64,000 nucleotides of DNA from positions 271,001-335,000 of the forward strand of contig NZ_JAPJZI010000002.1 in assembly GCF_027944115.1 (NCBI RefSeq), in the 5' to 3' direction. Below are positions 9,535 through 17,602 of this stretch, in pieces (the stretch's first letter is position 1; every line of letters starts with the position of its first letter). The DNA is from Hoeflea prorocentri. Lineage in GTDB: Bacteria; Pseudomonadota; Alphaproteobacteria; Rhizobiales; Rhizobiaceae. A program made the translations under genes and the position numbers. The notes under the pieces are model-generated. The model ran no database searches, was not told the origin of the DNA, and saw only the letters and a list, made by a program, of their open reading frames with translations.

Positions 9535-10524
9535 TTACGAGATCGAGTAGGTCGGATCAGAGCGGATCAGGTCGATCTCCATAATTGTGCGAATAACGGT
9601 GATGCGCGTTGTCAGGGCGGTCAGCACGGCCGTTATAACGACAATTGCCAGTGCACCGATATAGCCGCCGGCACCCATCGAGAAGCCGCCAAAGAGAGCG
9701 GTTGCCTGATCGCTTTCCGGGGTTGCGAGGCTGACGCTTGCCCAAAGACTGGCCACGGCAAAACAGAGCGTTGCGCCGAGCCCGCCGGCCAGGGCGCCCT
9801 TTAGAGCGATCAAAAAGAAGTGCTTTTGAAACTTGGAGGCAACGAAGCTCGCCTCCGCCCCGACGAAATGCAGGACTTCGACAATATGGTGATTGCCCGA
9901 CAATGCGCCGCGTGTTGCAAAAACCACCGTCAGGATGGTTGCCGTGAACACCAGGGCAAGGACGCCCAGACCGATGATCACGGTCGTGTTGGCCATGGCG
10001 ATCAGCCGATCCACCCATGTGCGATGATCGTCAAGGAAGACATTGGCGACCGATTCTTCAAGCGCCGCCCGCATGCCCGCAAAATCCGGTGGAGAGGCCT
10101 CGTCAATGGTGACGATGACCAGCCGCGGAACGGGGAGTTCCTCCATGTCGAGGCCCTCGCCGAGCCAGGGCTCCAGCAGGCGCGCCGTTGCCGCCGAATC
10201 AACGATCATGGCGGAGGTTGTGCCGGTAAAACTCAGCGCAATGTCACGCGCCTTGGTCAGCTCGGCATCCAGATCCAGCCCCGGCTCGGGCTTGATCTGG
10301 ATGGTGATTTCGCGTGAGATCTCGCTTTGCCAGCTGTTTGCCGTGTCCTGAACCATGATCACGGCACCCAGCGTCAGGCAGGCGAGGAACGACATGATGG
10401 ATATCACCAGCATGAGTGAACTGCCGGCAATATTCGACGCCGGCACGATCGGGGCCGTTGGCCGCAAGACGATTTCGCGCCGGCTCTCCTGAAGACCGGT
10501 TTCGTTTTCCGTCACATCATTCAT
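9535..10524 (-). CDS. ftsX: cell division protein FtsX
   Basis: A 329-residue inner-membrane subunit of the FtsEX complex, which uses ATP hydrolysis to switch on peptidoglycan hydrolases at the septum. One N-terminal helix (LMLVISIMSFLACLTLGAVIMV) is followed by a periplasmic domain of about 115 residues and then three C-terminal helices (TTVIIGLGVLALVFTATILT, the segment after KGALAGGLGATLCFAV, and IGALAIVVITAVLTALTT). This is the standard FtsX plan. The cytoplasmic N-terminus is longer than in E. coli, as is common in rhizobia. It overlaps ftsE by 8 bases. Confidence 0.92.
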   Translation of the reverse strand: MNDVTENETGLQESRREIVLRPTAPIVPASNIAGSSLMLVISIMSFLACLTLGAVIMVQDTANSWQSEISREITIQIKPEPGLDLDAELTKARDIALSFTGTTSAMIVDSAATARLLEPWLGEGLDMEELPVPRLVIVTIDEASPPDFAGMRAALEESVANVFLDDHRTWVDRLIAMANTTVIIGLGVLALVFTATILTVVFATRGALSGNHHIVEVLHFVGAEASFVASKFQKHFFLIALKGALAGGLGATLCFAVASLWASVSLATPESDQATALFGGFSMGAGGYIGALAIVVITAVLTALTTRITVIRTIMEIDLIRSDPTYSIS

Positions 10525-11176
10525 AGATTTCCAGCCGTCCGCCCGAGAGAATCATACGCCGCGCATCCACCTGATCCATCAGCGACAGATCGTGAGTGGC
10601 AATGATCACGGCTGTGCCGAGTTTGTTGAGTTCCATGAACAGCCGCAACAGGCGTCTGGCAAGCGGCGCATCGACATTGCCCGTCGGCTCGTCCGCCAGC
10701 AAGATTTCCGGCTGGTCGATCAGGGCGCGGGCAATGGCGGCGCGCTGTTTTTCACCGCCCGACAGGATCGGAGGCAGCACGTTCATCCGGTCGCCAAGTC
10801 CAACCCATTTCAAAAGCTCCACAACATCGGTGCGGTAGCTTGCCTCGTCCTTGCCGCGCACCCGCAGGGGCAGGGCCACATTCTCATAGGTGGTCAGGTG
10901 GTCGAGCAGACGGAAATCCTGAAAAACAATACCGATGCGGCGGCGCAGCTTGGGCAGTTCCTGTTGCGGTATCGTCGTGATGTCATGGCCGAAAATCCGC
11001 ACAAAGCCGCGTGTCGGCTGCAAGGACATGAACATGAGGCGCAACAAGGTTGTCTTGCCTGCACCGGACGGTCCGGTCAGAAACTGAAACGAGCGCCGCG
11101 GGACGTCGAATGTCAGATCGCGCAGGATCTCCGGTCCCATGCCATACCGCAGTCCAACATTGTCAAAGTCGATCAC
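10517..11176 (-). CDS. ftsE: cell division ATP-binding protein FtsE
   Basis: A 219-residue ABC ATPase that pairs with FtsX at the division site. All nucleotide-binding elements are visible: Walker A GPSGAGKTT, Q-loop VFQDFRLL, signature LSGGEKQR, Walker B ILLADEPTG and the switch histidine in IATHDLS. Length matches the family. It is the first gene of the pair and is divergent from a DUF3426-like membrane protein; the 178-base gap contains a few TTAA/TTAACC elements but no site I would call with confidence. Confidence 0.95.
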   Translation of the reverse strand: MIDFDNVGLRYGMGPEILRDLTFDVPRRSFQFLTGPSGAGKTTLLRLMFMSLQPTRGFVRIFGHDITTIPQQELPKLRRRIGIVFQDFRLLDHLTTYENVALPLRVRGKDEASYRTDVVELLKWVGLGDRMNVLPPILSGGEKQRAAIARALIDQPEILLADEPTGNVDAPLARRLLRLFMELNKLGTAVIIATHDLSLMDQVDARRMILSGGRLEIYE

Positions 11177-11354
11177 GCCCGCCTCGTTCCTGCATTGCGT
11201 CTACCCGTCGCCCTGCCGCCAGGGTTAATTATGGGTAAAGGTCGGCCCTATGGTGCGCACTCCAGCTGCCGAGTTTCTTCTTTGTTAACCAAATCCGTTT
11301 ACGAAGGCTAAAGAATTCCCGCAACGGCCGGGCCAGGGGAACAGAAAACAGCTC

Positions 11355-12065
11355 ATGCAAAACGGCAGCGGCAAACACAGATTCGGCTATAGTACGCGAA
11401 ATCGTTTTGCGAAACAGCCTTCGAGACATAGCAGCGAAAAAATGCCCGGTCACGGCGCCAAATTGTCCGGCCCCCTGTTCGATAGCGATATCATCGATGC
11501 CGAATTCGAACATGTCGACGATGACATCCGTCCGACAAGGCCTGTTCGCAATCGTGCCCCTGCCGTCCGCCCGGAGGTCCGGGCAACGGATTTTTCCAGG
11601 TCAGTCCCTGAACCCCATGGCGGCGCGAACTTCTTTACAAATCAACCGTTTGCCAGGCGAGAAGACAAAAAACGCTCGGCGTCCGGGTTCGTCGGGCTCG
11701 TCGCCGCCGTCAGCCTTTTGGCATTCTGGGTTTCCGGCGGCCACGCTCTCTTTTCCGGCGGAGCGGGTTCCGGCGACGGCCTGAGCCTTTCCGATGTCAG
11801 TGTCGATCCGCTGCGTGTCAGAGACGAGTCCTACTTCGTTGTCCACGGCGTTATCAAAAACAATTCGGCCGATTCGCAGGACGTGCCCTTGCTGACGATC
11901 GCGCCGGATGAGACGCAGAGCGATGAACTGCCTCTTTATGCGCGCGCCGGCAAGGAAAAGCTGGCAGCCGGCGAAAGCACGCGTTTTCGTGTGCGTGTTC
12001 CCAGCAATGTGCGCGACTACGGCAATCTGAGCGTATCGCTGGCAGGCGGCGGCACGGCCCGCTGA
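11355..12065 (+). CDS. single-pass membrane protein with DUF3426-like C-terminal domain
   Basis: A 236-residue protein. Residues 1-110 are polar, low complexity and probably disordered. Residues about 112-134 (GFVGLVAAVSLLAFWVSGGHALF) form one membrane helix. The C-terminal domain (YFVVHGVIKNNSADSQDVPLLTIAPDE) resembles the DUF3426 domain of rhizobial MJ0042-type zinc-ribbon proteins found next to ftsE. The cysteine-rich zinc ribbon those proteins carry at the N-terminus is absent, and there is no in-frame coding upstream because stops intervene. The ATG has AGGGGAA about 15 bases upstream; a later ATG at 11442 is possible. Function unknown; the ftsEX neighbourhood hints at an envelope role. 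Confidence 0.65.
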   Translation: MQNGSGKHRFGYSTRNRFAKQPSRHSSEKMPGHGAKLSGPLFDSDIIDAEFEHVDDDIRPTRPVRNRAPAVRPEVRATDFSRSVPEPHGGANFFTNQPFARREDKKRSASGFVGLVAAVSLLAFWVSGGHALFSGGAGSGDGLSLSDVSVDPLRVRDESYFVVHGVIKNNSADSQDVPLLTIAPDETQSDELPLYARAGKEKLAAGESTRFRVRVPSNVRDYGNLSVSLAGGGTAR

Positions 12066-12225
12066 CGCGCAAGCGCGCATATCCTGCGCATTATGCCGGG
12101 AAACTTGGCGAATAAGCCGACATTGGCTTTTCCTTTTTGTACGCATGTTCTACACCGGCTGCAGGGTGGCGGTGCGTCTGGCGCACAGGCCGCTTGCAGA
12201 TGAGCGTAATTCCGGAATTGCACCT

Positions 12226-12768
12226 ATGCCTGTTGTCCGCGGAAAGAATATCGACGTCCTGTTTTCGCCGGAGCAGATTGCCGAGCGCAATCTGGACCTT
12301 GCCAAACAAATTGCGACCGAGCCGAAGGAAGACCTGTTGGTCATTTCCATCCTGAAGGGCTCGTTCATTTTTGCCGCCGACCTGCTGCGTGCCCTGCATG
12401 CGGCCGGACTGGAGCCGGAGGTGGAGTTCATAACGCTCTCCAGCTATGGCAAGGGGACCAAGAGCCAGGGCGTCAGGATCATCAAGGATATCGACAGCGA
12501 GGTCCGGGGCCGCGATGTTCTGCTGATTGACGATATTCTGGAATCCGGCAACACGCTGCGCTTTGCCCGTGAACTCATGTATGAGCGCGGTGCGCGCAAT
12601 GTCTCGATTGCGGTCCTGCTGGACAAGACATGCCGCAGGGAAGGCACGCTTAATGCGGATTTTGTCGGCTTCGAATGCCCTGACTATTTCGTGGTCGGAT
12701 ACGGCATGGATGTCGCCTATGCGTTTCGCGAACTGCCCTTTGTCGGTGTTGTAACCGGGGACGCGTAG
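12226..12768 (+). CDS. hpt: hypoxanthine phosphoribosyltransferase
   Basis: A 180-residue type I phosphoribosyltransferase that salvages hypoxanthine (and often guanine) to IMP/GMP using PRPP. The PRPP loop is VLLIDDILESGNT, the first loop ISILKGSFIF and the flexible loop SSYGKGTKSQG, and the purine-contacting end is FVVGYGMDVAYAFRELPFVG. The ATG before PVVRGKNIDVLFSPEQI was chosen because homologous sequence begins there; 27 upstream in-frame codons look non-coding. The ribosome-binding site is weak (CCGGAAT). It is a single-gene unit before the response regulator. Confidence 0.92.
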   Translation: MPVVRGKNIDVLFSPEQIAERNLDLAKQIATEPKEDLLVISILKGSFIFAADLLRALHAAGLEPEVEFITLSSYGKGTKSQGVRIIKDIDSEVRGRDVLLIDDILESGNTLRFARELMYERGARNVSIAVLLDKTCRREGTLNADFVGFECPDYFVVGYGMDVAYAFRELPFVGVVTGDA

Positions 12769-12983
12769 CAGACTGCCGACGGCCAAGGTTCTGTTAAGCA
12801 TGATGCGGCGAATGTTATCCGGCGCAAAAAGTTTCCTCGCCTGACCGGCGGGCATTTACCCTGCGAAAAGGTTTGAATGGTTTGCTGTGATCGGGACACA
12901 TCTCGGGCGGTCTTGCGGCCGGTCGTACATGATACAGGGAGAGCATCGCACGACCGGTGCTCGGACAAGTCGGACGGGAAAGA

Positions 12984-13346
12984 ATGGCAAAAATCCTTAT
13001 TGCCGAGGACGAGGAATCGCTTCGTCGTTTTGTCAGCCGGGCATTGAGAATGGACGGGCATGACGTGGTGGAAGCCGCAGACGGCGCGCATGGCCTCGAT
13101 CAACTGCGCGAAAACGTCACCTACGATCTTCTTCTGTCGGATATTCGTATGCCGGTGATGGACGGTATCGAACTGGCCCACACCGCGGCAGTGGAATTTC
13201 CGGAGCTGAAGATTTTGCTGATGACGGGGTATGCCGAACAGCGTGAACGAGCCGATTCACTCAGCGATATCATCGTCGACGTGGTGCCGAAGCCGTTTTC
13301 TCTTCCGGACATTCGCGGAGCGGTCGCCGAGGCGCTCGCTGCCTGA
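12984..13346 (+). CDS. CpdR-like single-domain response regulator
   Basis: A 120-residue stand-alone receiver domain without output domain. Key residues are present: acidic pair E8/D9, phosphoacceptor D53 in LLLSDIRMP, T81 in LLMTGYA and K103 in VPKPF. Length, the IRMPVMDGIELA block and the LAA C-terminus resemble CpdR, the alphaproteobacterial adaptor that in its unphosphorylated state delivers substrates to ClpXP and is itself degraded through its two terminal alanines. Rhizobia usually have two CpdR paralogs; which one this is cannot be told here. The ATG before AKILIAEDEE has GGGA upstream. A DivK-like function is the main alternative. Confidence 0.75.
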   Translation: MAKILIAEDEESLRRFVSRALRMDGHDVVEAADGAHGLDQLRENVTYDLLLSDIRMPVMDGIELAHTAAVEFPELKILLMTGYAEQRERADSLSDIIVDVVPKPFSLPDIRGAVAEALAA

Positions 13347-13366
13347 CCGGTTGCCGGTCGCGTTTT
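13345..13366 (+). terminator. candidate rho-independent terminator after the response regulator
   Basis: GACCGG-TTG-CCGGTC forms a 6-bp stem starting at the stop codon, followed by GCGTTTTA. It lies in the 23-base gap between two convergent genes. The loop is short and the T-run is only four bases, so this is moderate evidence. Confidence 0.45.
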
Positions 13367-13369
13367 ACT

Positions 13370-15919
13370 TTACCGGTTGTCGAGCAGTCTCTCGAGATAA
13401 AACCGTTCCATTTCCGGCCTGAAACTATCACCAAGGCGCTCGCGTATCGCTTCCAGAATGCGCCTTGCACGCTGGATGTCCGCTTCTTCCGGAACTTTGA
13501 CATCCTCACCGAAATCGGGGCCTGAATTGGCGCGGGGCCGTCCGAGCGGGTCCGTGCCAAGCGGGTCCCGGCGCGCTGAACCCGGTTGTTGCCCCGGGCT
13601 TTCGCCCATGGCCTGACGCATCTGATTCATCATCTGTTGAGCGCCGTCGCGCAAGGCCTGCAGTGCACGGCCCTGTTCATCGACGGCGGTGCCGCCCTCA
13701 CCTTCGCCAAGCGCCTTTCCGGCTTCCCCCATGGCCTCTCCGGCTTCACCGAAACCCTCGTTCTGGCCGAGGCCGAATTCCTCAAGCTTTTCCTGCAATT
13801 CACCGAGCTGCTGTTGCAGGGCTTCCTGTTGCTCGCGCAACTGCCGCAGGGCCTCGCGCAGTTCTTCCTCGGTCATCTCGCCCTGGTCGCCGCTCTGGTT
13901 CTGCTGGCCTTCCTCGTTCTGGAAATATTCCTGCCGCCGTCTTTCCCTGAGCGCCTGCTCCAGATCGTAGGTTTCTTCCATGAGCTGCTGCTGCTGTTGC
14001 ATCAGTTCGCCGAGCTTGTCCATCTGCTGGCGCATGGGATTGTCGCCCGGAGCCTGCTGGTGCTGGCCGGTCTGCAGATTGTTCATCATGCGCTGCAGCT
14101 CGGACAGGAGCTGTTGCGCCTGATCGCGGGCGCCCGATTGGGCGAGGTTCTCGATCTGGTCGAGCATGCGGTCGAGGTCCTGCTGACGCAGGATGTTCTG
14201 CAAGGCCTCCGTAGGCACCTGCTGGAGTGCATTCTGGTTCTGTTGCATCTGCTGTGCGAGCGCCTGCAGGAACTCGTTCATCGCTTCGCGCAGTTCATCC
14301 ATCAGGGCCTGGATTTCTTCATCCGACGCACCGTTCTCAAGCGCTTCAGACAGGGCCCGCTGAGCGTCGCGCAGCCGGCGCTCCGCAAAGGAAAGATCGC
14401 CGTCCTCAATGCCGAGAGCAATGTCCCACATATGGTCGGCCGCGTCGCGCAACATGTCGTCGTCCCAGGCCTGCTTGACCCTGGAGCGCGCCGATTTGAT
14501 CAGCAGATAATGGGTGCTGTTCTTGATGGTTTCTTCGGGGGCGATGGTGACTGCATCGTTCAGTTCGATCACCCGGTCGATCCGGTTGGCATCGAGCGCG
14601 AGAACCTGACGCTGTTCCGCGACCGAGCCGGCGAGCAGATTGCTGAAGAACCGCCCGGGAAGGATCATCTGATATGGGGCGCTGCGTCCGGTCTGTCCGG
14701 TGAAATCCTCGGCGACGAGGGTGATTGTGACGGGTTTTCCGGCGAGCGGATGTTCGGTCAGATCGCGGCTTTCGCGGCCCTTGCGTTCATGCGCTGTCTT
14801 TCGCGGCAATGTCAGCGGGTATTCCGGCGGATCGTAGAGCGGTCTCGCGTCCGCCCCCTGTGCTTCGACCGGGACGATTTCCGCATAGGCACGCTGAACG
14901 CCGTAATCATCGCTTAGTACAAAGCCGATTTCCAAGGCTCCGTTCACCGCACGCCCCGGCTCGCCGTCAAACGTGATTTCAGGTGCGTTATCGGGAATGA
15001 GCTCGAAGCGCCAGCTCTCAGCGAGCTGTGTTCCCTTGCGGACCTCGAGCGCACCATCGGCAGGCGCATCGAAGCGGTAGTTGAAGGCCTTGGTGGCGGT
15101 CGGCTGAGGCGAGGAGCCGGCAGCCTGATCATCAACCGGAATGGATATCTCTTCGTTGCCGGAGCGGTAGATCACCTGTTCGCTGCCGGTTCCACCGACG
15201 ATGCGGACCAGCATCTCGCTGCCCTGCGGCACGGAAATGATCTCCGGTAAATCCTTGCTGCTTCCGGTCAGAAACAGGGGCGCCTTCCCGGTATATTCGG
15301 GTGGCGTGACCCAAGCATCAACCCGCATGCCGGCGATCTGTTGCACCGGCTTGTGGCTGTAAAACGCATCACCAAGCAATCCGGACCGGCTGGAATAGGA
15401 ATAGGCAAAGCCGACGACAAACAACAGCACGACCACAGCACGAAGGCCGTAAGGATCGAGTTTCGGCGTATCGGGCTGGGGCGGTGCAAGGTGTATGGCC
15501 CCGACCCGTTTTGCCATGCGCTTCTGGTGGGCCTGCCAAAGAGACCTTGCGAAAGGGTCTTGCGATTCAAGCGTATCGGACTGGACCGCCAGTGCCTGGT
15601 GGACAATGGCGTTGTCCCTTTCCAGGCGCTGCAGAGCAGCTCTTCTGCCCGGCCAGTGAACGCTGCGCAGAGGGTAGAGGGAGGCAAGGAACCCGATGGC
15701 AAAGACGCCGACGCTCGCCATGCGCAGCCAATCCGGAACAAGCCGGAAATAACCCAGCCAGGAAAAGGCTGCGAACAGGGCCACAACACCGATGACCGGC
15801 AGCAGACGCGGCCAGATGCCTTCGCATAAAAGGATAAGCTGCGTGGCGCGCGTGCGCATGCTAATGCTCCGCAGCAGTGCCTGCCCGGTCGAGTATCCCT
15901 GCGGTTTCGGTTCCGCCAT
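13370..15919 (-). CDS. TIGR02302 family / DUF4175 membrane protein, Gln-rich
   Basis: An 849-residue protein found in alphaproteobacteria under the TIGR02302/DUF4175 name. Two or three N-terminal membrane helices (LLPVIGVVALFAAFSWLGYF, MASVGVFAIGFLASLYPL and VVVLLFVVGFAYSYS) precede a large periplasmic beta-rich region. About residues 510-760 are extremely rich in Gln, Glu, Leu and Met with strong coiled-coil character (MQQQQQLMEETYDLEQAL, LREQQEALQQQLGELQEKL), then a Gly/Glu segment, and the C-terminus is charged and alpha-helical. Function is unknown. It is monocistronic and lies between lysA and the CpdR-like gene, facing the latter. Confidence 0.85.
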   Translation of the reverse strand: MAEPKPQGYSTGQALLRSISMRTRATQLILLCEGIWPRLLPVIGVVALFAAFSWLGYFRLVPDWLRMASVGVFAIGFLASLYPLRSVHWPGRRAALQRLERDNAIVHQALAVQSDTLESQDPFARSLWQAHQKRMAKRVGAIHLAPPQPDTPKLDPYGLRAVVVLLFVVGFAYSYSSRSGLLGDAFYSHKPVQQIAGMRVDAWVTPPEYTGKAPLFLTGSSKDLPEIISVPQGSEMLVRIVGGTGSEQVIYRSGNEEISIPVDDQAAGSSPQPTATKAFNYRFDAPADGALEVRKGTQLAESWRFELIPDNAPEITFDGEPGRAVNGALEIGFVLSDDYGVQRAYAEIVPVEAQGADARPLYDPPEYPLTLPRKTAHERKGRESRDLTEHPLAGKPVTITLVAEDFTGQTGRSAPYQMILPGRFFSNLLAGSVAEQRQVLALDANRIDRVIELNDAVTIAPEETIKNSTHYLLIKSARSRVKQAWDDDMLRDAADHMWDIALGIEDGDLSFAERRLRDAQRALSEALENGASDEEIQALMDELREAMNEFLQALAQQMQQNQNALQQVPTEALQNILRQQDLDRMLDQIENLAQSGARDQAQQLLSELQRMMNNLQTGQHQQAPGDNPMRQQMDKLGELMQQQQQLMEETYDLEQALRERRRQEYFQNEEGQQNQSGDQGEMTEEELREALRQLREQQEALQQQLGELQEKLEEFGLGQNEGFGEAGEAMGEAGKALGEGEGGTAVDEQGRALQALRDGAQQMMNQMRQAMGESPGQQPGSARRDPLGTDPLGRPRANSGPDFGEDVKVPEEADIQRARRILEAIRERLGDSFRPEMERFYLERLLDNR

Positions 15920-16046
15920 CGGCGTCGAATCCTCCTGATATCAGGATAGAAGGATAGCATCCTTTGCGGCAAAGGCGAGACGGCGCAACAAATTGTGAGC
16001 GGCAATCAGCCCGTCTTTCAGGTGCAGAATCGCGCTGGCGGGCCGT

Positions 16047-17312
16047 TCAAAGCCAGTCAGGAAGGGAATCCAGCCCGATCAGCTCCTCGTAGCTGGGGCG
16101 TGGCCTGACGACGTGAAAATCACCACCATTGACAAGGACTTCGGGAACCAGAAGCCTGGAATTATAGGTCGATGACTGGACCGCGCCATAGGCTCCTGCA
16201 GAGCCGATGGCGATCAGATCGCCGGCTTCCAGTGCAGGCAACTTGCGGTCCTTGGCGATATAATCGCCGCTTTCGCAGACCGGTCCGACAATATCGGCTT
16301 CAATGTCGGGCGTGCCTGGAACGGGAACGGCAACGGGCCTGATTTCATGCCAGGCTTCGTAGAGCGTCGGCCGGATCAGGTCGTTCATAGCCGCATCAAC
16401 GATGACGAACGTCTTGTTGCCCGTGTCCTTCACATAGATCACTTCACTGACCAGTATTCCGGCATTGCCGGCGATCATGCGCCCGGGCTCGAAAACCACC
16501 TTGCAGTTCAGCGATTTCAGGTTTTCCAGCACGACATCGGCATAGGCCAGTGGATCAGGCGGCGGATTGTTGTCGTCGCGATAGGGGATGCCGAGGCCGC
16601 CGCCGACATCGACATGATCGATGGCATGGCCCGCCTCGCGCAACCGGGCGACCAGCGTCTGCAGCAGTTTGAAGGCGTCGTCATAGGGCTGCAGTTCGGT
16701 AATCTGGCTGCCGATATGCAGATCGATGCCCGTAACCTTTATGCCCGGCAGGTTTGCCGCGCGGGCATAAACCGCTTCGGCATCGCGCCAGGAGATGCCG
16801 AACTTGTCTTCCTTCTTGCCGGTGGAAATCTTGGCATGTGTCTTTGCGTCGACATCCGGGTTGATGCGGAAAGAGACGGACGCGGTGCGGCCAAGGTGCG
16901 ATGCCCGCTGGCTGATCATCTCCAGTTCGGCTTCCGATTCGATGTTGAAGCACAGGATTTCGGTGCTGAGGGCGTAATCGATTTCGCGGACCGTCTTGCC
17001 GACGCCGGAAAAGACGATCTTTTGCGCCGGTATGCCGGCAGCAAGGGCCCGGCGCAGCTCACCCTCCGACACAACGTCCGCTCCGGCTCCCAGCCTGGCA
17101 AGTGTTGCCAGGACGGCCTGGTTGGAGTTTGCCTTCATTGCATAACAGACGAGGGCGTCAATCTCCTTGAACGCGCCGGCAAACACCTTGTAGTGGCGCT
17201 CCAGCGTTGCTGTCGAATAACAATAGAAGGGCGTGCCGACCGATCGTGCGATCTCGGCAATGCTGACATCCTCGGCATGGAGGATACCGTCCTTGTATTC
17301 AAAATGATTCAC
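16047..17312 (-). CDS. lysA: diaminopimelate decarboxylase
   Basis: A 421-residue fold-type III PLP enzyme that catalyses the last step of lysine synthesis, meso-diaminopimelate to L-lysine. The PLP lysine is K60 in CYAMKANSN. The glycine loop is HVDVGGGLGIPY, and the substrate and active-site segments FEPGRMIAGNAG and VGPVCESGDY (catalytic Cys from the partner subunit) are present. Length is standard. It starts 12 bases after the LptM-like lipoprotein gene, so the two are one transcript, an arrangement seen across many proteobacteria. Confidence 0.95.
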   Translation of the reverse strand: MNHFEYKDGILHAEDVSIAEIARSVGTPFYCYSTATLERHYKVFAGAFKEIDALVCYAMKANSNQAVLATLARLGAGADVVSEGELRRALAAGIPAQKIVFSGVGKTVREIDYALSTEILCFNIESEAELEMISQRASHLGRTASVSFRINPDVDAKTHAKISTGKKEDKFGISWRDAEAVYARAANLPGIKVTGIDLHIGSQITELQPYDDAFKLLQTLVARLREAGHAIDHVDVGGGLGIPYRDDNNPPPDPLAYADVVLENLKSLNCKVVFEPGRMIAGNAGILVSEVIYVKDTGNKTFVIVDAAMNDLIRPTLYEAWHEIRPVAVPVPGTPDIEADIVGPVCESGDYIAKDRKLPALEAGDLIAIGSAGAYGAVQSSTYNSRLLVPEVLVNGGDFHVVRPRPSYEELIGLDSLPDWL

Positions 17313-17324
17313 TGGGCTGGCAGC

Positions 17325-17510
17325 CTATTGGATGAGCGGGTCGAGAATGAAGCGACGTTCAGGAACCGGCTTGTCCTTTTCCTCCGGATCCTCGGCGACC
17401 TGACCGCGCGGCGGTGGCACTTCAAGGGGCCCCTTGCGGCCGCAGCCGGCAGCTACCAGTCCGATCAGTACTAGAAACATTGCAGCTTTGACGGCTGATG
17501 TGGCGTTCAT
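17325..17510 (-). CDS. lptM: LptM/YifL-like small lipoprotein
   Basis: A 61-residue protein with a type II signal peptide (MNATSAVKAAMFLVLIGLVAAGC; lipobox VAAGC, so Cys23 is lipidated). It is followed by CGRKGPLEVPPP, the conserved N-terminal mature motif of LptM (YifL), and a short proline and charge-rich tail. In E. coli LptM assists oxidative maturation of the LptD lipopolysaccharide translocon and its gene also lies just before the dapF/lysA region. Position directly upstream of lysA and the CGxKGPL motif make the assignment good. The tail beyond the motif is not conserved. Confidence 0.75.
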   Translation of the reverse strand: MNATSAVKAAMFLVLIGLVAAGCGRKGPLEVPPPRGQVAEDPEEKDKPVPERRFILDPLIQ

Positions 17511-17602
17511 GGAGCGCTCGCAATTATCCGGAACTCGTGATGAAGCTCTTTTAGACCGTTTCGGTGCAAATGTGCACCCTGTTTATGCGCGTTACCGCTT
17601 TG

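Noticed and set aside
11177..11354. TTAATTATGGGTAAA and TTAACC as CtrA sites before ftsE
   Set aside because: Neither matches the full CtrA consensus; AT-rich fragments in an intergenic gap are expected by chance.
13586..14917. A 443-codon leucine-rich frame on the plus strand
   Set aside because: Antisense to the Gln/Glu-rich region of the DUF4175 protein; its leucine content is the complement of those codons.
17563..17578. GGTGCA-AATG-TGCACC as an operator before the LptM-like gene
   Set aside because: Only six-base arms, and no promoter near it could be recognised; chance is likely.
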